DNA from: Aphelocoma coerulescens
Taxonomy: Eukaryota > Chordata > Aves > Passeriformes > Corvidae
Assembly (NCBI RefSeq): GCF_041296385.1
Contig: NC_091019.1
Coordinates: forward strand, 6,285,264 to 6,349,263
DNA: 64,000 nt
Reading direction: 5' to 3'
Position numbers and translations under genes: made by a program. Under the pieces are notes generated by a model, which had not been told where the DNA came from, did no database searches, and saw nothing but the letters and a program-made list of their open reading frames with translations. This document shows, one piece after another, positions 1 to 25,041 of the stretch; position 1 is the first letter of the stretch; each line of letters begins with the position of its first letter.

Positions 1-12023
<12,023 letters not shown>

Positions 12024-12639
12024 TAGAAGTGCAGTAAGGTTCTTGCTGTTAAGACTGGAAGGTTTGTATCAATTGCTTTTTTTGCCAACTTTGAGCCTTT
12101 AGTAAGGTAATTTTCCCACATTTAGACTGTTCTGTTCTATGATTTCTTCTATCCAAAACCAAATTTACTTTATGCTGTACTGGTAATAGTGCATGCATGT
12201 CCCTTTCTAATACATGCTGTCACAAGCAGTCACTGTTCAGCTCAGGTGTAGGTGCTTATCAGATTTTGTCATCATGCAGAATGTAGCATAACTGTTGTGC
12301 TGAATGGCTTTATACTCATTTGTTCTCATTTAGCCATCATGGTTTTTAAAATAACTTAAAATCAATGCATGTGCTCGTTTGCTGGAGTTACAGTACAAAG
12401 TAGTAAAATTAATGAGTTGAGGAACAGTGGCATTATAGGTAAATTGTTTTAATCAATAGCTATCCCACAGAACAAACGGATTATATTTTGTAGGGAAAGT
12501 TTTTAAATGTTCCAATTCATCATTATGATTATTACAAAAGGTACTTTTGTGTATTTGCTCAGATCAGGTGCTGCTTGTTCTGTATAGTTCATAATGTAAC
12601 TTTTCAGGAAGGAAAACATTCCCTAAAGAAAGACAAGGC

Positions 12640-13145
12640 AGCATGAAAAATCGTAAAAGGCTTTGGGTTAAAGATCATCCAGTTCCAACTCCCCTGCTGT
12701 GGGCAGGGACATCTTCCACTAGACCAGGTTGCTCAGACCTCCCTCCAGTGTGGCCTCAAACACTTCCAGGGATGGGGCAGCCACAGCTTATCTGGGCAGC
12801 CTGTGCCAGGGCCTCACCTCCCTCACAGGGAAGAATTTCTTCCTAATATCAAATCTAAACCTGCTGTCTTTTAGTTTAAATCCATTCCCCCTTGTCACTC
12901 CATGCTCTTTTTAAAAGTCTCCCTCCATCTTTCATGTAGGCTCTGTTCAGGTGCTGGAGGTCACAGTTAGATTACCCTTAAGCCTTCTCTTTTCCAAGCT
13001 GACCAATTCCAATTCTCTCAGCCTTTCCTCACAGGAGAGGTGCTGCATCATCTTGGTGGCCTCCTCTGGACTCACTCCAACAGGTCCATGTCCTTCTTGT
13101 GCTGAGAACCCCAGAGCTGGATTCAGAAATCCTGCAGAGAGGAGG
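12640..13145 (-). mobile_element. CR1 LINE 3' segment, antisense
   Basis: The + strand carries the complement of a CR1 3' end: 'aaagatcatccagttccaac', then 'ctgctgtgggcagggacatc', 'ccagggatggggcagccaca', 'gggaagaatttcttcctaat', 'gtcactccatgctcttttta', 'ggcctcctctggactcactc' and 'aacaggtccatgtccttctt'. About 500 bases of the 3' region are kept in consensus order. An oppositely oriented CR1 piece abuts it on the right. Confidence 0.95.
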
Positions 13146-13149
13146 ACGG

Positions 13150-13445
13150 AATAACCCCATGTACTAAAAGAGGCTGGGGGCCTACTGGCTGGAAAGCAGC
13201 TTTGCAGAGAGGAGTCTGGGGGTGCTGCTTGATGTCAAGCTGACCATGAGCCAGTAACTCACACCCTTGTGGCAGAGGCATCCAGCAGCATCCTAGGCTG
13301 CTTTAGGAAGAGGACTTATCACCAGCAGCTCATGAGAGATGCATCTCTTGCATCCCAGGGAGATGACTTTTGGAGTGCTGTGTCCAATCTTGGGTTCCCC
13401 AGTGTGGGAGTGAGATGACTCTCCTGGAGTGAGTCCAGTGAATGA
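13150..13445 (+). mobile_element. CR1 LINE internal segment, sense
   Basis: This runs in sense orientation: 'ggctgggggcctactggctg', 'gaaagcagctttgcagagag', 'gctgaccatgagccagtaac', 'catcctaggctgctttagga', 'tggagtgctgtgtccaatct' and 'gttccccagtgtgggagtga', ending at 'gagtgagtccagtg'. This is the end of the reverse-transcriptase ORF region that normally lies just 5' of the segment found inverted at 12640-13145. It has no 3' tail of its own. Confidence 0.9.
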
Positions 13446-13922
13446 CTGCAAAGGTCTCTTTCTTTTCCAAAGGTCTCTTTCAAACTCAGTTATTCTGTGA
13501 TAGATATAAAGCCAATTTGGCAAATCAAAACCCCCCAGTTTTAACCCATACCAGTTTCTGCTGTAGTTTACCATGTGACTACATGAACAAGGTCAAGATG
13601 CCTGTGAAAGCTGCTCCTCTCAACAAGGGGCAGCTGCCATCAAGAAGCAACTTTCCTGAACAGACTGAGCTACTATGTGTAGTACCATACCACTACTACT
13701 CAAACTGTCTACTTGTGCATGTGAGGAAGAAGAGTTTCAGGTGTTTTGTCACATGGGATAAGGTAGTTTTTTAGTCTCTTCCCATTTTATGGAAAGCTGA
13801 AATAGTATTGCCGTATAGAAGTTGTCTCATAATGAGAACAATTGAACAACCTTCATCTAAAGGGAGATCTGAATTGACATTCCTCACTGTCACTGACAGA
13901 ATTTTATTACCCTTTTTAACAG

Positions 13923-14009
13923 CATATCAACTGTAATACTGCATCCACTCCAGACTTGGAATTCTCTTCAGATTTCACCCTGAGCATTACAATGAGCACA
14001 CAGTGTACG
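13923..14009 (+). CDS. PRMT3: PRMT3 exon (beta-barrel)
   Basis: An 87-base, phase 0 to phase 0 exon of 29 codons: HINCNTASTPDLEFSSDFTL followed by SITMSTQCT. AG lies at 13921-13922 and the donor GT at 14010-14011. The DLEFSSDF core matches human PRMT3 exactly. The Ser/Thr-rich part before it corresponds to the variable linker that is HTTSIS in human. It belongs to the C-terminal barrel domain. Being a multiple of three, it could be skipped without a frameshift, but there is no evidence here that it is. Confidence 0.97.
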
Positions 14010-16571
14010 GTAAGACAACCTTAGTTTCTTCATACGTGGTCAGTATCACATTGGACTAAGAGACAATGTATTAATTATCCTTAATTTATCATCAGTCCTT
14101 GCCTTGAAACATTAATTTCTGCAGTATAGAAGTGTCAAATGAGCTCTTTCTATAGAGATGGATGTAAAATTCCAGTAATGGTGTTAAGGGATAATGCAGG
14201 TAGCTGAGAAAAGGGAAGGATAAGAAGCCTTAACACTGGGATCTTTCTGTTTTGTTCTCTAGCCCATTTTCTGAAATACAAGAAAGTATGGTGTTAGCTT
14301 GGCTAAGTAATGCATTGAGTTTTCCAACACTGCATTATAAGCAAAGGCAGGATGGCCTAATTTTTACAGTAATTTCACTAATTTGCTTCTATATTAAATA
14401 CAAATTATAAGTGCTTTCTACCAATTTATTAAAATACCATCGTCAGATTTGACAAAAGTTTGCATTACACTCTGAAATCTATAGTAAAAACTGAAATTTT
14501 TGCAGTCTGGAGTATTCTGAAACTTTTGGGAGTTTCATGCTTAAGTCACATAACAAAATCAAGTGTAAAGGGGTAATTTTAAACCTACTTCTAATATATT
14601 GAGATTAAGTCTGCTTGAGCAGGTTTATTGTGCTTTTGCACGAGCATACAAAGAAGAGCTGCAGGCTTCCTCTGACATGGACACAAAGAATATGTTTCTG
14701 TATGATATAAATTGCTTAGGCTGATGACAAAATCTTGGATGCCTGCATCAGGCAATGTAATTCCTGGTTTGGATGTTAGTTCATGCTGCTGCGTTTGCCA
14801 GCGTTTTTGCAGTGTAACAGTCTGCATAAGAGTCTGCTGGTGTTACAAAGTGGAATTTTCCAATGTGTATCATTTCAATCATTAGCATTTTTAATTAGTA
14901 GGTGTGTACAGATACTTAATATTTATTTGTCAGTTATCACCAAATTAAGTAAATACACAGTAACATTTTCTGTTTTATTAAATGGAAGTATGTATATTTT
15001 ATTGTGCATGCAGAAAAAACCCCTCCTGTTCCAAGATATCATAGGATAATCTAGTTGCCTCAGGGCAGGGTCAGATTTGATTTGAGATCAAGCTCCCCTG
15101 CAACCCTGGTTTAATTTTCTTAATATGGCCACATTTGAGTAACTGATTAAGCAGAGATCTTTACACAATGTTGGCCGTCTTTCTGATGTTGGGTAAAGCA
15201 AAATAGCTTATTTTAGAAATATTGTTTTCCCCAGCACTAGGCTCTTACAAAAACTTCATTTCTGTTCTGTGATTCTGTGGTATCATTGGCATATAAATCA
15301 AGATGTATACCTGCATTTTATGACTTCCAAGAATAAGGGGAGGGAAGGGGGGGAAGAGCAGTGTTTCTGAAATTTTGCAGCGAATGCAGGTTCTAAAAAA
15401 TGATCAGAATGCTGTAAAGTATTTTGCAGTTCATAATTTAGGTTTATTGACACTTAGAGTGAAATTTCCACAGTTTCTATGATGGATTGTAGAAGTTTAG
15501 TTGAGGGTTGACAGTTCATCCATCATATCAAGCTGCCTAACCTTGCAGTAAATGAACAATAAAAGTCCATTATTTATGTTGAGAATTTTTGAGGAGATGC
15601 TTTAAGATTGCAATTTGTCCTTTGAAAATAATATTTGATGTTTTTCTTATTTGCATATGTGTTTTGTTGTTCTGCTGGCTTTTCATTTTCTGCACAAAAA
15701 AAGAAAGTTGCCTACATTTCCCAAAATTCTAGGATTTTGTACTTGTCTGTTACGATTTTTGGGGGAGAGGGGGGTGTTTAAATATGAACATTTTAAAATA
15801 TCTCTGCTTTGTTTACAAAAAATATTCTACAAAAACAGCAATTTGGAAATCCATCTTTATATGCTTGTATTTCATTTCAAAGCAGCTTTTCCTCAGCCAT
15901 GGAAGTGTGGAAGCAGATTTGGTTGTCGTGTTCCTCCTCTTGTTGCCATCAACATTGCTGATACCAGAGCAGTGCTACCATCAGAGCTAGGACTGGTTCT
16001 GTTGAATAATCTGTCCTTAGAAACCAGGCAGCTGGAAAATGTAGGGGCACATAGTTCTGTTATTTGCTCTGGGGATCCTACTGCAGACCAGCTCCTGGTT
16101 TGCAGTGTCCCTGGCTGTGGGGGGTGGGTTTCCATGCTCCCTCCCACGGCACTGTGTGCATGCCGAGCAGTGTGAGGGAGACATTGCTACACTGAGGTGT
16201 GTCAGCAGCATGGAATGCAGGGCTGCTGTTGCTGAACTTGTTTTTGCAGGAGCTTTGCACTGATGGGATTTAGCAAGCAGTTAGAAAAGAGAGCTGTGGG
16301 CTCTTCTGGTTGGAGTGTGCAACATAATGGTTGAAGAGCTGAACTCTCAGCTGGCATCTCTGGAAGTAACAGCCACATCAGGGTGTGCTGCTTCTTCCAT
16401 CAGCCTGTTTGCGTGTCTGTGCTAACAGGACAGGATGCTGGAAAAGCTGGCAGGAGACAGAACCATAATGTAGTTGTTTTAGCAACTCATTACCACATTT
16501 GCTCTGATCATGACTTGGAACACCCCCAGGATCCCTCAGTCAGGAGAGGCTGCACTTCATGTTTCTGTGGC

Positions 16572-16850
16572 AAAATCATAGAATGCTTTGACTTGAAAGG
16601 GACCCTATAGATCATCTAGTTCCAACCCCCTGCCATGCCCAGGGATCCCACCCCCTGGATCAGATTGCTCCAAGCACCGACCAGCCTGGCCTTGAACACT
16701 TCCAGGGATGGGGCAGCCACAGCTTCCCTGTGCAGCCTGTGCCAGGGCCTCACTATCTTCACAGTAATAATTTCTCCTAGTAACTAATCTAAATCTGTCC
16801 TCTTTTAGTTTAAAACCATTCCCCCTTGTCCTAGCACTATCTGCCCACAT
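16572..16850 (-). mobile_element. CR1 LINE 3' fragment
   Basis: Begins with the complement of the CR1 tail octamers ('aaatcatagaatgctttgac') and continues with 'agatcatctagttccaaccc', 'tggccttgaacacttccagg', 'gatggggcagccacagcttc' and 'gtttaaaaccattccccctt'. The 5' end is truncated near 16850. The preserved hairpin and tail region makes this one of the better conserved copies here. Confidence 0.95.
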
Positions 16851-19800
16851 AAAACAATGTTAAATTCTTCTAAAATCTGTCCTTAGTTTTTCCTCAGCTG
16901 TCTGTTTTCTGGATTTGAATTGAGTGTACTAAGGACACTGAATTCCCAGCCATCATGGTGAGCTTGTGTAAAATAGAAAAGCTGTGCAGTTCACAAAACT
17001 AAGAGCATAGCATCGATGCATCTGATTTGCTTGTCCTTCCACCTATTTGAAACTACTGTCATACTTTTTTATGACCAAAAAACAAAAAAAACCCCTAGCA
17101 GAGTATTAAGTCGTGCTCATAAGAGATCAGCCTCATGTCTTACTGTAGGTGCATCTTGAGTGTATTGCAGATGATCCTGTAATACATTGAGTCATAGCCT
17201 AAAAAATTACTTAGGCTCTAAATAGTTTTTTTCTTCCAGATGTTCAAGAAAATAAATAAGTCTTCAAAAAAAAAAAGTGTATAAGAAATACAAAATGATT
17301 AAGCAAAAATAAATGTTTTAAAATGACCTTGTATATGCTAGTTAGTCTTTTAGAAGTCCTGGGACAGGGTGGGGTAGGTAAGGCTTTTTTTAGAGCACAT
17401 ACTGCTTCTGTGAATTTTTCCTTTATTCCTCACATGCTTTGCCACAAAGAAGTATTTTCTAGCATTAATTTTATCTATCATTATTTTAGCTTTCAAAGAT
17501 TGAAGATTTTCAAAGCGTGAAACGTTTGCATGGAATCATTATATGAAATTGTTCCAAAGCACTTTTATTGCAAGTTGACTTGATTTCAGTCCTACAAAGA
17601 TAATAGCAAAAAAAAAAAAAAAAAATTAATTAGCCTGCAGAAGTTCATTTTCCTAATAAAGAGCTAGGGTTTGTCACTGCTGATTTTAATGAGACATCTG
17701 GCTAATATCAGTTAGTAGATGCTGCTAGAAAAATACTCCATTAATTGTATTCTAAGTTGATCACTGTGTGAGCTTTTGAGATAAAATATAATGGTGATTA
17801 CCCTCAGTATAGAAATCAATTGACAAACTTTCTCTTTTGTTTGCAAGCGTTTCCCCTGTGAGTCCATCAAGGTTGATCTTTCCTAGCTGAATAACAATAT
17901 CCCCTGAGAGGAAAATGGCAGTATCTCTTCATTGCTCCCAGGAGATGTTGTCAAAGAGCAGGGGATGTGTATAAAAAGTGGGAGGGAGGAAGGGGGTGAA
18001 AGAAGGATAGTGAACTAGAGGACGTGACTGATGTATTAAAATCTTCAGGAGGAAAAAGGAAGTTGAGTTGACTAGAGAAAATTATTCTGACTAAGGAAAA
18101 ATCTTTGCTTGTTAAAATTTAAGTGTTAGGCAGTTTCATTTCTTAATATCTGGTCTTCTACTTGGGAGCCAACAAGAAGTATTAACATAGGAATCTTTGG
18201 TTCCAACCTTATGTGAGAAACTAAATTTTTTAAGCTAGAAGTTGGAAATCTGGTTTGGGTACCACAGTTAAACCCAGCTCAAATGCCTTCTTTCTAAGTA
18301 AAGGAAATACTACTCTACCATGTTACACAGCAGGTTTAGTCCTTCTCATCTGTTTACTTACCTGTAGCCTCCTCTGCAGTGATCTCCAGATTATTAATCT
18401 TGAAAACACAAAATCACTGGGTTTTAATTGCCAGGGGTTTCTTTTCCCTGTGATAAAACCGCAGCAACTCTGCTGCATGGATGACAAACATTCCATCTCC
18501 ATGCTTGGATAAACTCCATCAAAAGCACATTATCTCCCACTTCTGTGGCCAGCTGTCTAATTGTATTTGTTGTAGCCACTCACTGTTGGTACATGATACT
18601 ACTGAAGAGCAAGAATGATAAATTACTCACTGTAGGTGATAGTGATGATGATAATTTTTAATTTCCTGGTTCCTAAGTGAATTGGTAAGGTTGCCTGTGA
18701 GTTCTCATAAGGAATTGAGCAGTCTCATTTGTTTTGTCCTGTTAAAATGCTGCACGTACAGCCAGCCATTTTCTTTAGGAAAAAAGCCTTAGTATTCAGA
18801 TGTATTTGAACTAAAATTTAGACTTTTCTTTGTGCTTCTAAAGGCTCTGAATGGAGGAGTGTAAATAATATGTACCAGTACTCATTTATTGTATGTTAAA
18901 GCTTTTTGTGGTTTTATTATATTTGGTGTATGTTACGTAAATAAATGGGGAGGAAAAATAGTCTTGAAATCATTTATCTGGGAGGGAAGAAAAACAGTTT
19001 GAAGACAGGTGAATCTTAGTGGGAGGACCTGCTTAATTTACAGGTTTTTCATATGTTTGCGTGGACACCTTAGAAACCCTCAGTGATGGATGAAGACCTT
19101 AAACTGCATGAACTCTTCATGAAAATGTGTGGTCGACAAAATTGGGTGGGAGTTCATGGCTGCTATTTTAATTTCGGGAATATTTTATTCTTAGTTGAGG
19201 GAACTCTTTTTTGACCTTTATAGGATGTTGCTGTGCAGTCTCAGTAATGTATATCTATTAATGTATATCTGATCCTAAATGTTTCTTTCATTCCTTATTT
19301 GGCCACCTTAGTTCCCTGGGTAAATATATTGGCTTTGTTCTGGGGTTGGAGTTTTTGTCCTCGTAGCTCAGCTTTTCTCCTGGCAAGTTATTTGAGAACA
19401 AGAAAAATAATATTTTGGTAGTGTTTCCCAATATTTACTGTCTTTTGAGGCTCAAGCATGTGTCAGGCTGGTGTTGTAGTTATTTATTACCAGTTTAGAA
19501 GTCTTTTTTTTTGTTTTCCTCTTTCATGGTATTCAGGAGACTGGCACTTGAAAGATTTTTCCAGAGAAGATTTAAGTTCTTACTGATTAGTTGTAGGTGA
19601 AGTTGTAAATGAGCTGTCAAAGGTAGCAAAAAGATGAGAGAAATTGCAGTAGGAGAAATAACTGTTATCATTATCCTTTAAAAAAATTAAAAACAAGAAG
19701 AAAAGAATCCTAGGCAGTAGTTGTAAAGCATCATTTAGAATTTATGGGGAAGTTATTTGCTTGTTCCTTTTCTTTAGTTTGACTTCTTGTAAAAGAAACC

Positions 19801-20548
19801 TTTAATGAAAATCTGGCCAGCCCTATGTTTCATTTTAATATGCACGTGTCTGTGATTGCTTCGAGTGTGCCACTTGTGATTTTTTTTCCTTATATTTTGC
19901 TGCATGTGATAAATTATACAAGAGGGGAGGACCTAATCTTCCTTCAAGTTGTAAGCATTGGAAATCTCTTTGTTTGTAGTATTGCATATTTAATAGATGC
20001 TTGTGATTATTATAGCTACTGCAGTTTGGGATAGTGTTCAAAAGTGAAATGAAAGGAAAGTATTTTGGACTTCACTTTTACAGAAGTGTTTTTCTGAAAT
20101 GCACTCAAACATAAAAGATACATAATTGTGCATTTAGACATAAAACACCAAGTTACAAAAAGAAAGAAGGTATCAATTCCTTAAAAGAAGATTGTAAACA
20201 AGCCCACCATTTTACAGCTAGTTTTTTATTTTCAAGTATTTCAACTGTGATCTGTGGCGGTTTTTAGATTCATGAGATCTTGTTTTTAAATTTACAGGAC
20301 TAGCAATTGTAGATAAAATTGAAGAAAGCATCATCTACATGTACTTTACTTCTACCTTCTTTTTCTTCTTTTCCCCAATACATCAGTGTGGGATACCAGA
20401 TCATTTCTGATGTGGTGCAGTGCATACACTAACACACTGTAAGAGTGGTGCTGGTTGTTTTGGTTTAGGGGTTTTTGGAGTGTGTTGAAACAGACCTGTG
20501 TGATGCTGTCAGAGATTTTAGTTTTGCACAGCTCTTTCAAGGAAGACT

Positions 20549-20673
20549 GAACCATTGGCTCAGTTGGTCAGAGCATGGTGCTAATAATGCCGAGGCTGAG
20601 GCATCAATCCCATATGGGCCATGAACTCAATGATCCTTGTGTGTCCCTTGCAACCCAGAATATCCTGTGACTC
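20549..20673 (+). mobile_element. tRNA-Ile-derived SINE with CR1 tail (TguSINE1-like)
   Basis: The first ~73 bases are a decayed tRNA-Ile(AAT). An intact A box 'tggctcagttgg' lies at 20555-20566. The anticodon loop 'ctaataa' (20581-20587) carries AAT at 20583-20585. A degenerate B box follows at about 20600-20610, and the 3' end reads 'gggcca'. It then runs into 'tcaatgatccttgtgtgtcc', 'cttgcaacccagaat' and 'cctgtgactc', which is a CR1 3' tail with its terminal octamer. Head plus LINE tail defines a CR1-mobilised SINE. Passerines carry such tRNA-Ile/CR1-X elements (TguSINE1 family). It is not a functional tRNA gene, because the acceptor stem and B box are broken. Confidence 0.85.
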
Positions 20674-20772
20674 CCACGGCTTCGTGCAAAACCAGAAATC
20701 AAGCCTTTTGCAAAACACCAAGAGGACAAATAATTTGAACTGTGTTGCCCCTTGTATCCTTCAATACTTTTC

Positions 20773-21215
20773 CAGAGGCACAGAATTGTTTAGATTGGAA
20801 AACATCTTTAAGATCATTGAGTCCAACCACTAACCCAGCATTTCTAAGTCCAGCACTAAGCCATGTCCCCAGGTGCTGCATTCACATGACTTAAATCACT
20901 CCAGTGATGGTGACTCCACTGCTTCCCTGGACAGTCTGTTCCAATGCCTGACAGCCCTTTCGGTGAAGAAATTTTTCCTCATATCCAGTCTAAACCTCCC
21001 TTGGTGCCACTTGAGGCCGTTTTCTCAAGGCCTCTTTTCAGGGAGTTGTAGAGATTGAGAATGTCCCCTCTAAGCCTCCTTTTCTCCAGACTAAACACCC
21101 CCAGCCCCCTCAGCTGCTCCTCATCAGGTTTGTGCTCCAGACCCTGCTCCAGCTCCATTCTCTTCTCTGAAGCCTCTTCAGCACCTCCAAGTCTTTCTTT
21201 TGTCATTTTACAGAA
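20773..21215 (-). mobile_element. CR1 LINE 3' fragment
   Basis: Complement of a CR1 3' region: 'aagatcattgagtccaacca', 'ccagcactaagccatgtccc', 'ggtgaagaaatttttcctca', 'gcctccttttctccagacta' and 'cccccagccccctcagctgc'. The 'cagcactaa' signature is shared with the copies at 5.4 and 28.1 kb, so these three look like one CR1 subfamily, distinct from the 'ctgccatgggcaggg' subfamily at 16.6, 24.1 and 62.0 kb. It begins about 100 bases after the SINE. Confidence 0.94.
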
Positions 21216-24136
21216 TCACCTGGCAGGTTTTAGGAAGGCTGGGTGTGCTCTTTGTAAGGAGTCTGCAGGCATCTGTGTAGCTGGCTTGAGATCCCTTTGG
21301 CCTGGGGCACACAAAATATGACAAAACAGCTCAAAAGCAGAAATATCTCAAAACACGAACAATATAATTAAAATGTTAAGCATAGCATTGTGTTTGAATG
21401 AGCATATGAATGTACAACAAACTGTGGAGGACCATACAAAACATGAGAACAGCTGGTGAATTTATTATTTCCTATAGGGTGTCTGTTCAGAAATAAAACT
21501 GAACTTACCTAATGAAAATAATGTCTTATTTGGATAAATTGAGTGCCTTTCAAAGTGATGTTACTGGCAGGGTGACACATGCAGTCTAACACTTGAAATC
21601 TTCCATATGAAATCAGGGAGAGGAAAAGGAGGTAGTTAATGTAGGCTGGAGTTACTGGGAGGCTTTGGCATAGAGTTGAGATGGATGTTATTACCTGGAT
21701 ATATGCAAATAACTGTTTCTGTTGAACAGAAGGTTTAAACTTTTTCAGTTTCTTATTTTAAAAGGGTGAGCCACAGGCTATGTGTATCAAAGCGAGATAT
21801 ATTTATTCTGTGCTTTTTTGCTTTCTGTAGTTCCTCAGCTGTAATTGGCTTGTAGAATAGCTGTCATAAGGGAGTATTAGACAAATTTTGCAGGTGGTCA
21901 GTAACTGCTGGGTTTGGTATTAGACTTCTAATTTTCCCAAAGGTTTAAAATATGAGAGAAGAGTTGGAGATTAAACGCACTGTTGGTAAAAACCAATTAC
22001 ATAGTTGTTTTCAGAAAGATCATCAAACCATGTATGTGTGTGTGGTTGCTTCTTTTAGTTGGCTCAAAAACATTTTGAAAATTATTAATGAAAGATACTC
22101 ATTAGATTTCTCAATTGCAATAGGTGCTCTTACAGTTAGTTTTCAAAATGTCATTTAAACTCTCTCCTCAATGTATTTAACTTTAAAAATATAATTTCTG
22201 TCTAGCTAAGCAGGGCTGGGGTTGCCTCTTTACACAACTCACCAGAGTGTGTGGTGTGGTTTTGGGGTGCCTCCACTGCCCAGTTTTTAACTGACAGAAT
22301 TTTGGGGAATGCCCAGAGCTGTTCACAGGAGCATATCCTCAGGAACTTGAGCAATAATATTTTTCTAGTTTTGGTTTCTTTTGGCTCAATGATTATTTCA
22401 GTGTTCAATATTGAAGGACATCTATCCATTTTAGAACATAACAAGAAGAAATTAATGGATCAATGTAGAACTCTTGTTCTTTGTAATCCCTGGAGCTCTG
22501 ATTAAGGCAATCTTTGTGATGTGTAATAATTATTATTACTACTCTGGATTAGCTATTCAAAGTCGGTGTTTCAGGTTGTTTCAGATAGGGAAACCACTGA
22601 TATTATAAAGAATAAAATAGTTATTCATCCTAGTCATTTACAAAAGGTACAAATCCTGTTTCCCTTAATGCAGGGGAGGCGGCAGGGAACGCTTTCTTTG
22701 CTTGTAGCTGAGTTTCTTTTCAACCTGAACTTGACCCCAAAAAATAGTTATCTGGGGCCTTTTCTCAGGGTAGCATGTAGGGTGTTTCTGTCACCTCTTG
22801 TTACCAAGTGTATGGATAATTGCATCCACTTTAGCTATGGTCTGTCTACTTGGAGCTTTTGGCTTTTTCATCCAAGATGTAGCTTAATTGTTTAGTTTTC
22901 TCTGGAAGCCAGATTTTTTTTCTCCTCCATGTATTTTTGTTGTCACAACCTTGTTTTCCTGCAGTAATCATATCCTAGGTGTTATATGTAAGTATACCAG
23001 CAGTATTGAGCTGATGATTGAAAAATATTTTTATGACTTGGTAGATCTCTGACTAATGTCCAGAAAAGATTGTGCATCAATGAAAGTAGTCTGATGGGTC
23101 AATAGAACTTTGTCAAAACCTTCTCAGTCTTTACTCAAAAGGCATATTAGAGACAAGGCTTTAATTCGCTTGGGAATGAGATTCTCAGATTGAGTGATAG
23201 GACTTTACTAAAGGGTTGGAAGAGTCACTCTTTCCACTGTCTGATGCTCATTTGTCATGAAGGGCTCTCAGTGTCTTCATAGGTTTTGTATTTTAACTCT
23301 TTAGCCACTCTGGAATTTGGAACTTGCCAGGCTTGTCTGGAGTGCCCTTCATTGAAAAGCAGGTGCTTTAGCATAGTTTTACTGCTTTAACGCATAGTAT
23401 TCTCCACTGTGTTGGCAACATCTGGTTTGGATTTATACTGGAGAGGAAAAATACCAGAATTACTTACTCATATTATGTATTTAATGATAAAACCCTATAC
23501 CCTAATTTTGTAAGCATGTTTGACTTTTTTTTCCATCACAATCTGTGTGTGAATCTGTATGAAGAGTGTGCTATAGAACTTGTCCTTTTTAACTCTTCAG
23601 AGCAACCAGTTTCCTGGTCCTGGACTAGGAGAAAACCCCTGGTGCAGTAAGAGGGAGGTTATAATAGGTTGTTTGCAGTGAGTGTTCATGGAACAGGCTT
23701 GCCATCATTGCACTGGTACATACTTTGTTTGAATGCTCTCCAGCTGATGTGGGGAGAGTCCCTTCCTTCCAGCACAGGGACAGAGTCCCCAGCTGAGTAA
23801 CTTCAGCTCAGCTGTGGAGCTGTGGTTACTCAAAAGCTCTGTTCTGGGTCATTTCTTCAGGCTGATGTGATAGAAAAGCCCAACTTGGCCTTGGCACCAA
23901 GGTCTGATGTGCTTTAGCCTTTCCATAGGACAGGAGAAAGCAAATAAAGGTGAACATGGACAGGATTTCACAGGTGGAACTGGAGTGGATATTTTATTAT
24001 CATCTTCCAACTATTTATTTGGGCTTTCTTGGACTCTCACAAGCCACTTTTTGTCCAAAAAGCAGTCCAGCATTAAAAGGCTGAGTGACTAAAAGTGTCG
24101 ATATACTGCTTTGTGTGTGAACATTTTGTATCTATT

Positions 24137-24338
24137 AGGTATTAGGAAAAAATTCTTCCCTGAGAGGGTGATGAGGCCCTGGCACAGGTTGCCCAGAGAA
24201 GCTGTGGTTGCCCCACCCCTGGAAATGTTCAAGGCCAGGTTGGATGGGGTTGGAGCAACCTGGTCTAGTGGAAGGTGTCCCTGCCCATGGCAGGGGGTTG
24301 GAACAAGATGACCTTCCAACCCAAACCAGTCTATGTTT
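24137..24338 (+). mobile_element. CR1 LINE 3' fragment
   Basis: Sense-oriented CR1 3' end: 'gtgatgaggccctggcacag', 'gttgcccagagaagctgtgg', 'tgttcaaggccaggttggat', 'gtgtccctgcccatggcagg', ending 'ccttccaacccaaaccagtc'. Only about 200 bases remain and the octamer tail is degraded. Confidence 0.95.
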
Positions 24339-25041
24339 TCTTTTCATATTCAAACTGGAAGAAAAGTCCCACTAATAAATTAGGCACTGAAGAGAGGGGT
24401 TGTTGAGGTTAGGAGTGGGATGGCAGGAGGGACAGAGAAGGAATCATATGAAGAGTTACAAACTATTAGCTGCTGGAAGGGCCAGCAGGAAGCATTTGTG
24501 AATGTTTTTCCTTATCTGTGCGTGTAGAAGAGGAAGAAAAGTACTCCCTGCCTGCTTTTGCTCTGCCTCTGTTTGCAGGGAGCTCCTGTGGAAATTCTGT
24601 TTAGCCACACAGCGAGTGAGCAAATCATGCAGAATCCCTCGTACTTGGTGTGTGTTTACTGAGGGTCATGGGCAGGACAAGGACTGAGTTTTGTGCTTGT
24701 GGGTTTGCACATCTGAAAGGCTGTTTTCTCATATATGATTCTGGTTGCAGTTAAGGTGTGTGGGTTGTTTTGGAAACTGATAATAAAATCTGGTATGAAA
24801 TAAAATGCAGTTACAGTGGGCTGAATATTCTCAAGTAGAGCAAAGGTGTGATGGCAGCTTTTTTTTTTTTTTTTTTTACTTAGGATTACTAGCATACTTG
24901 AAACCATAAATATAAGCTTGTTCCTCTTGGTAAACACTTGAAAAGGAGTAGAAATTCCAGTAAATGCATATATGAATCACAGAATTTGAGTGTCACTATT
25001 ATTCCTTTATTGTATTTACATTTTCACCTCTTTTTTTATAG

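Larger units (their letters stand above)
14010..25041 (+). other. PRMT3: PRMT3 intron (11 kb)
   Basis: Longest PRMT3 intron in the window, from 'gtaagac' to a 'tttttttatag' acceptor. It holds CR1 copies near 16.6, 20.8 and 24.1 kb, a chimeric tRNA-Ile SINE near 20.6 kb, an A18 run at 17608-17625 and a T19 run at 24859-24877. Open frames such as the 174-codon one at 15651-16175 have no recognisable domains and I treat them as chance. Confidence 0.9.

Noticed and set aside
15651..16175. 174-codon open frame in a PRMT3 intron
   Set aside because: The first half is AT-rich hydrophobic sequence of chance type and the second half overlaps two antisense frames. No family is recognised and there are no gene signals.
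20549..20621. Functional tRNA-Ile gene
   Set aside because: The A box and anticodon loop look good, but the 5' acceptor strand does not pair, the B box is broken, and a CR1 tail follows directly, which fits a SINE.
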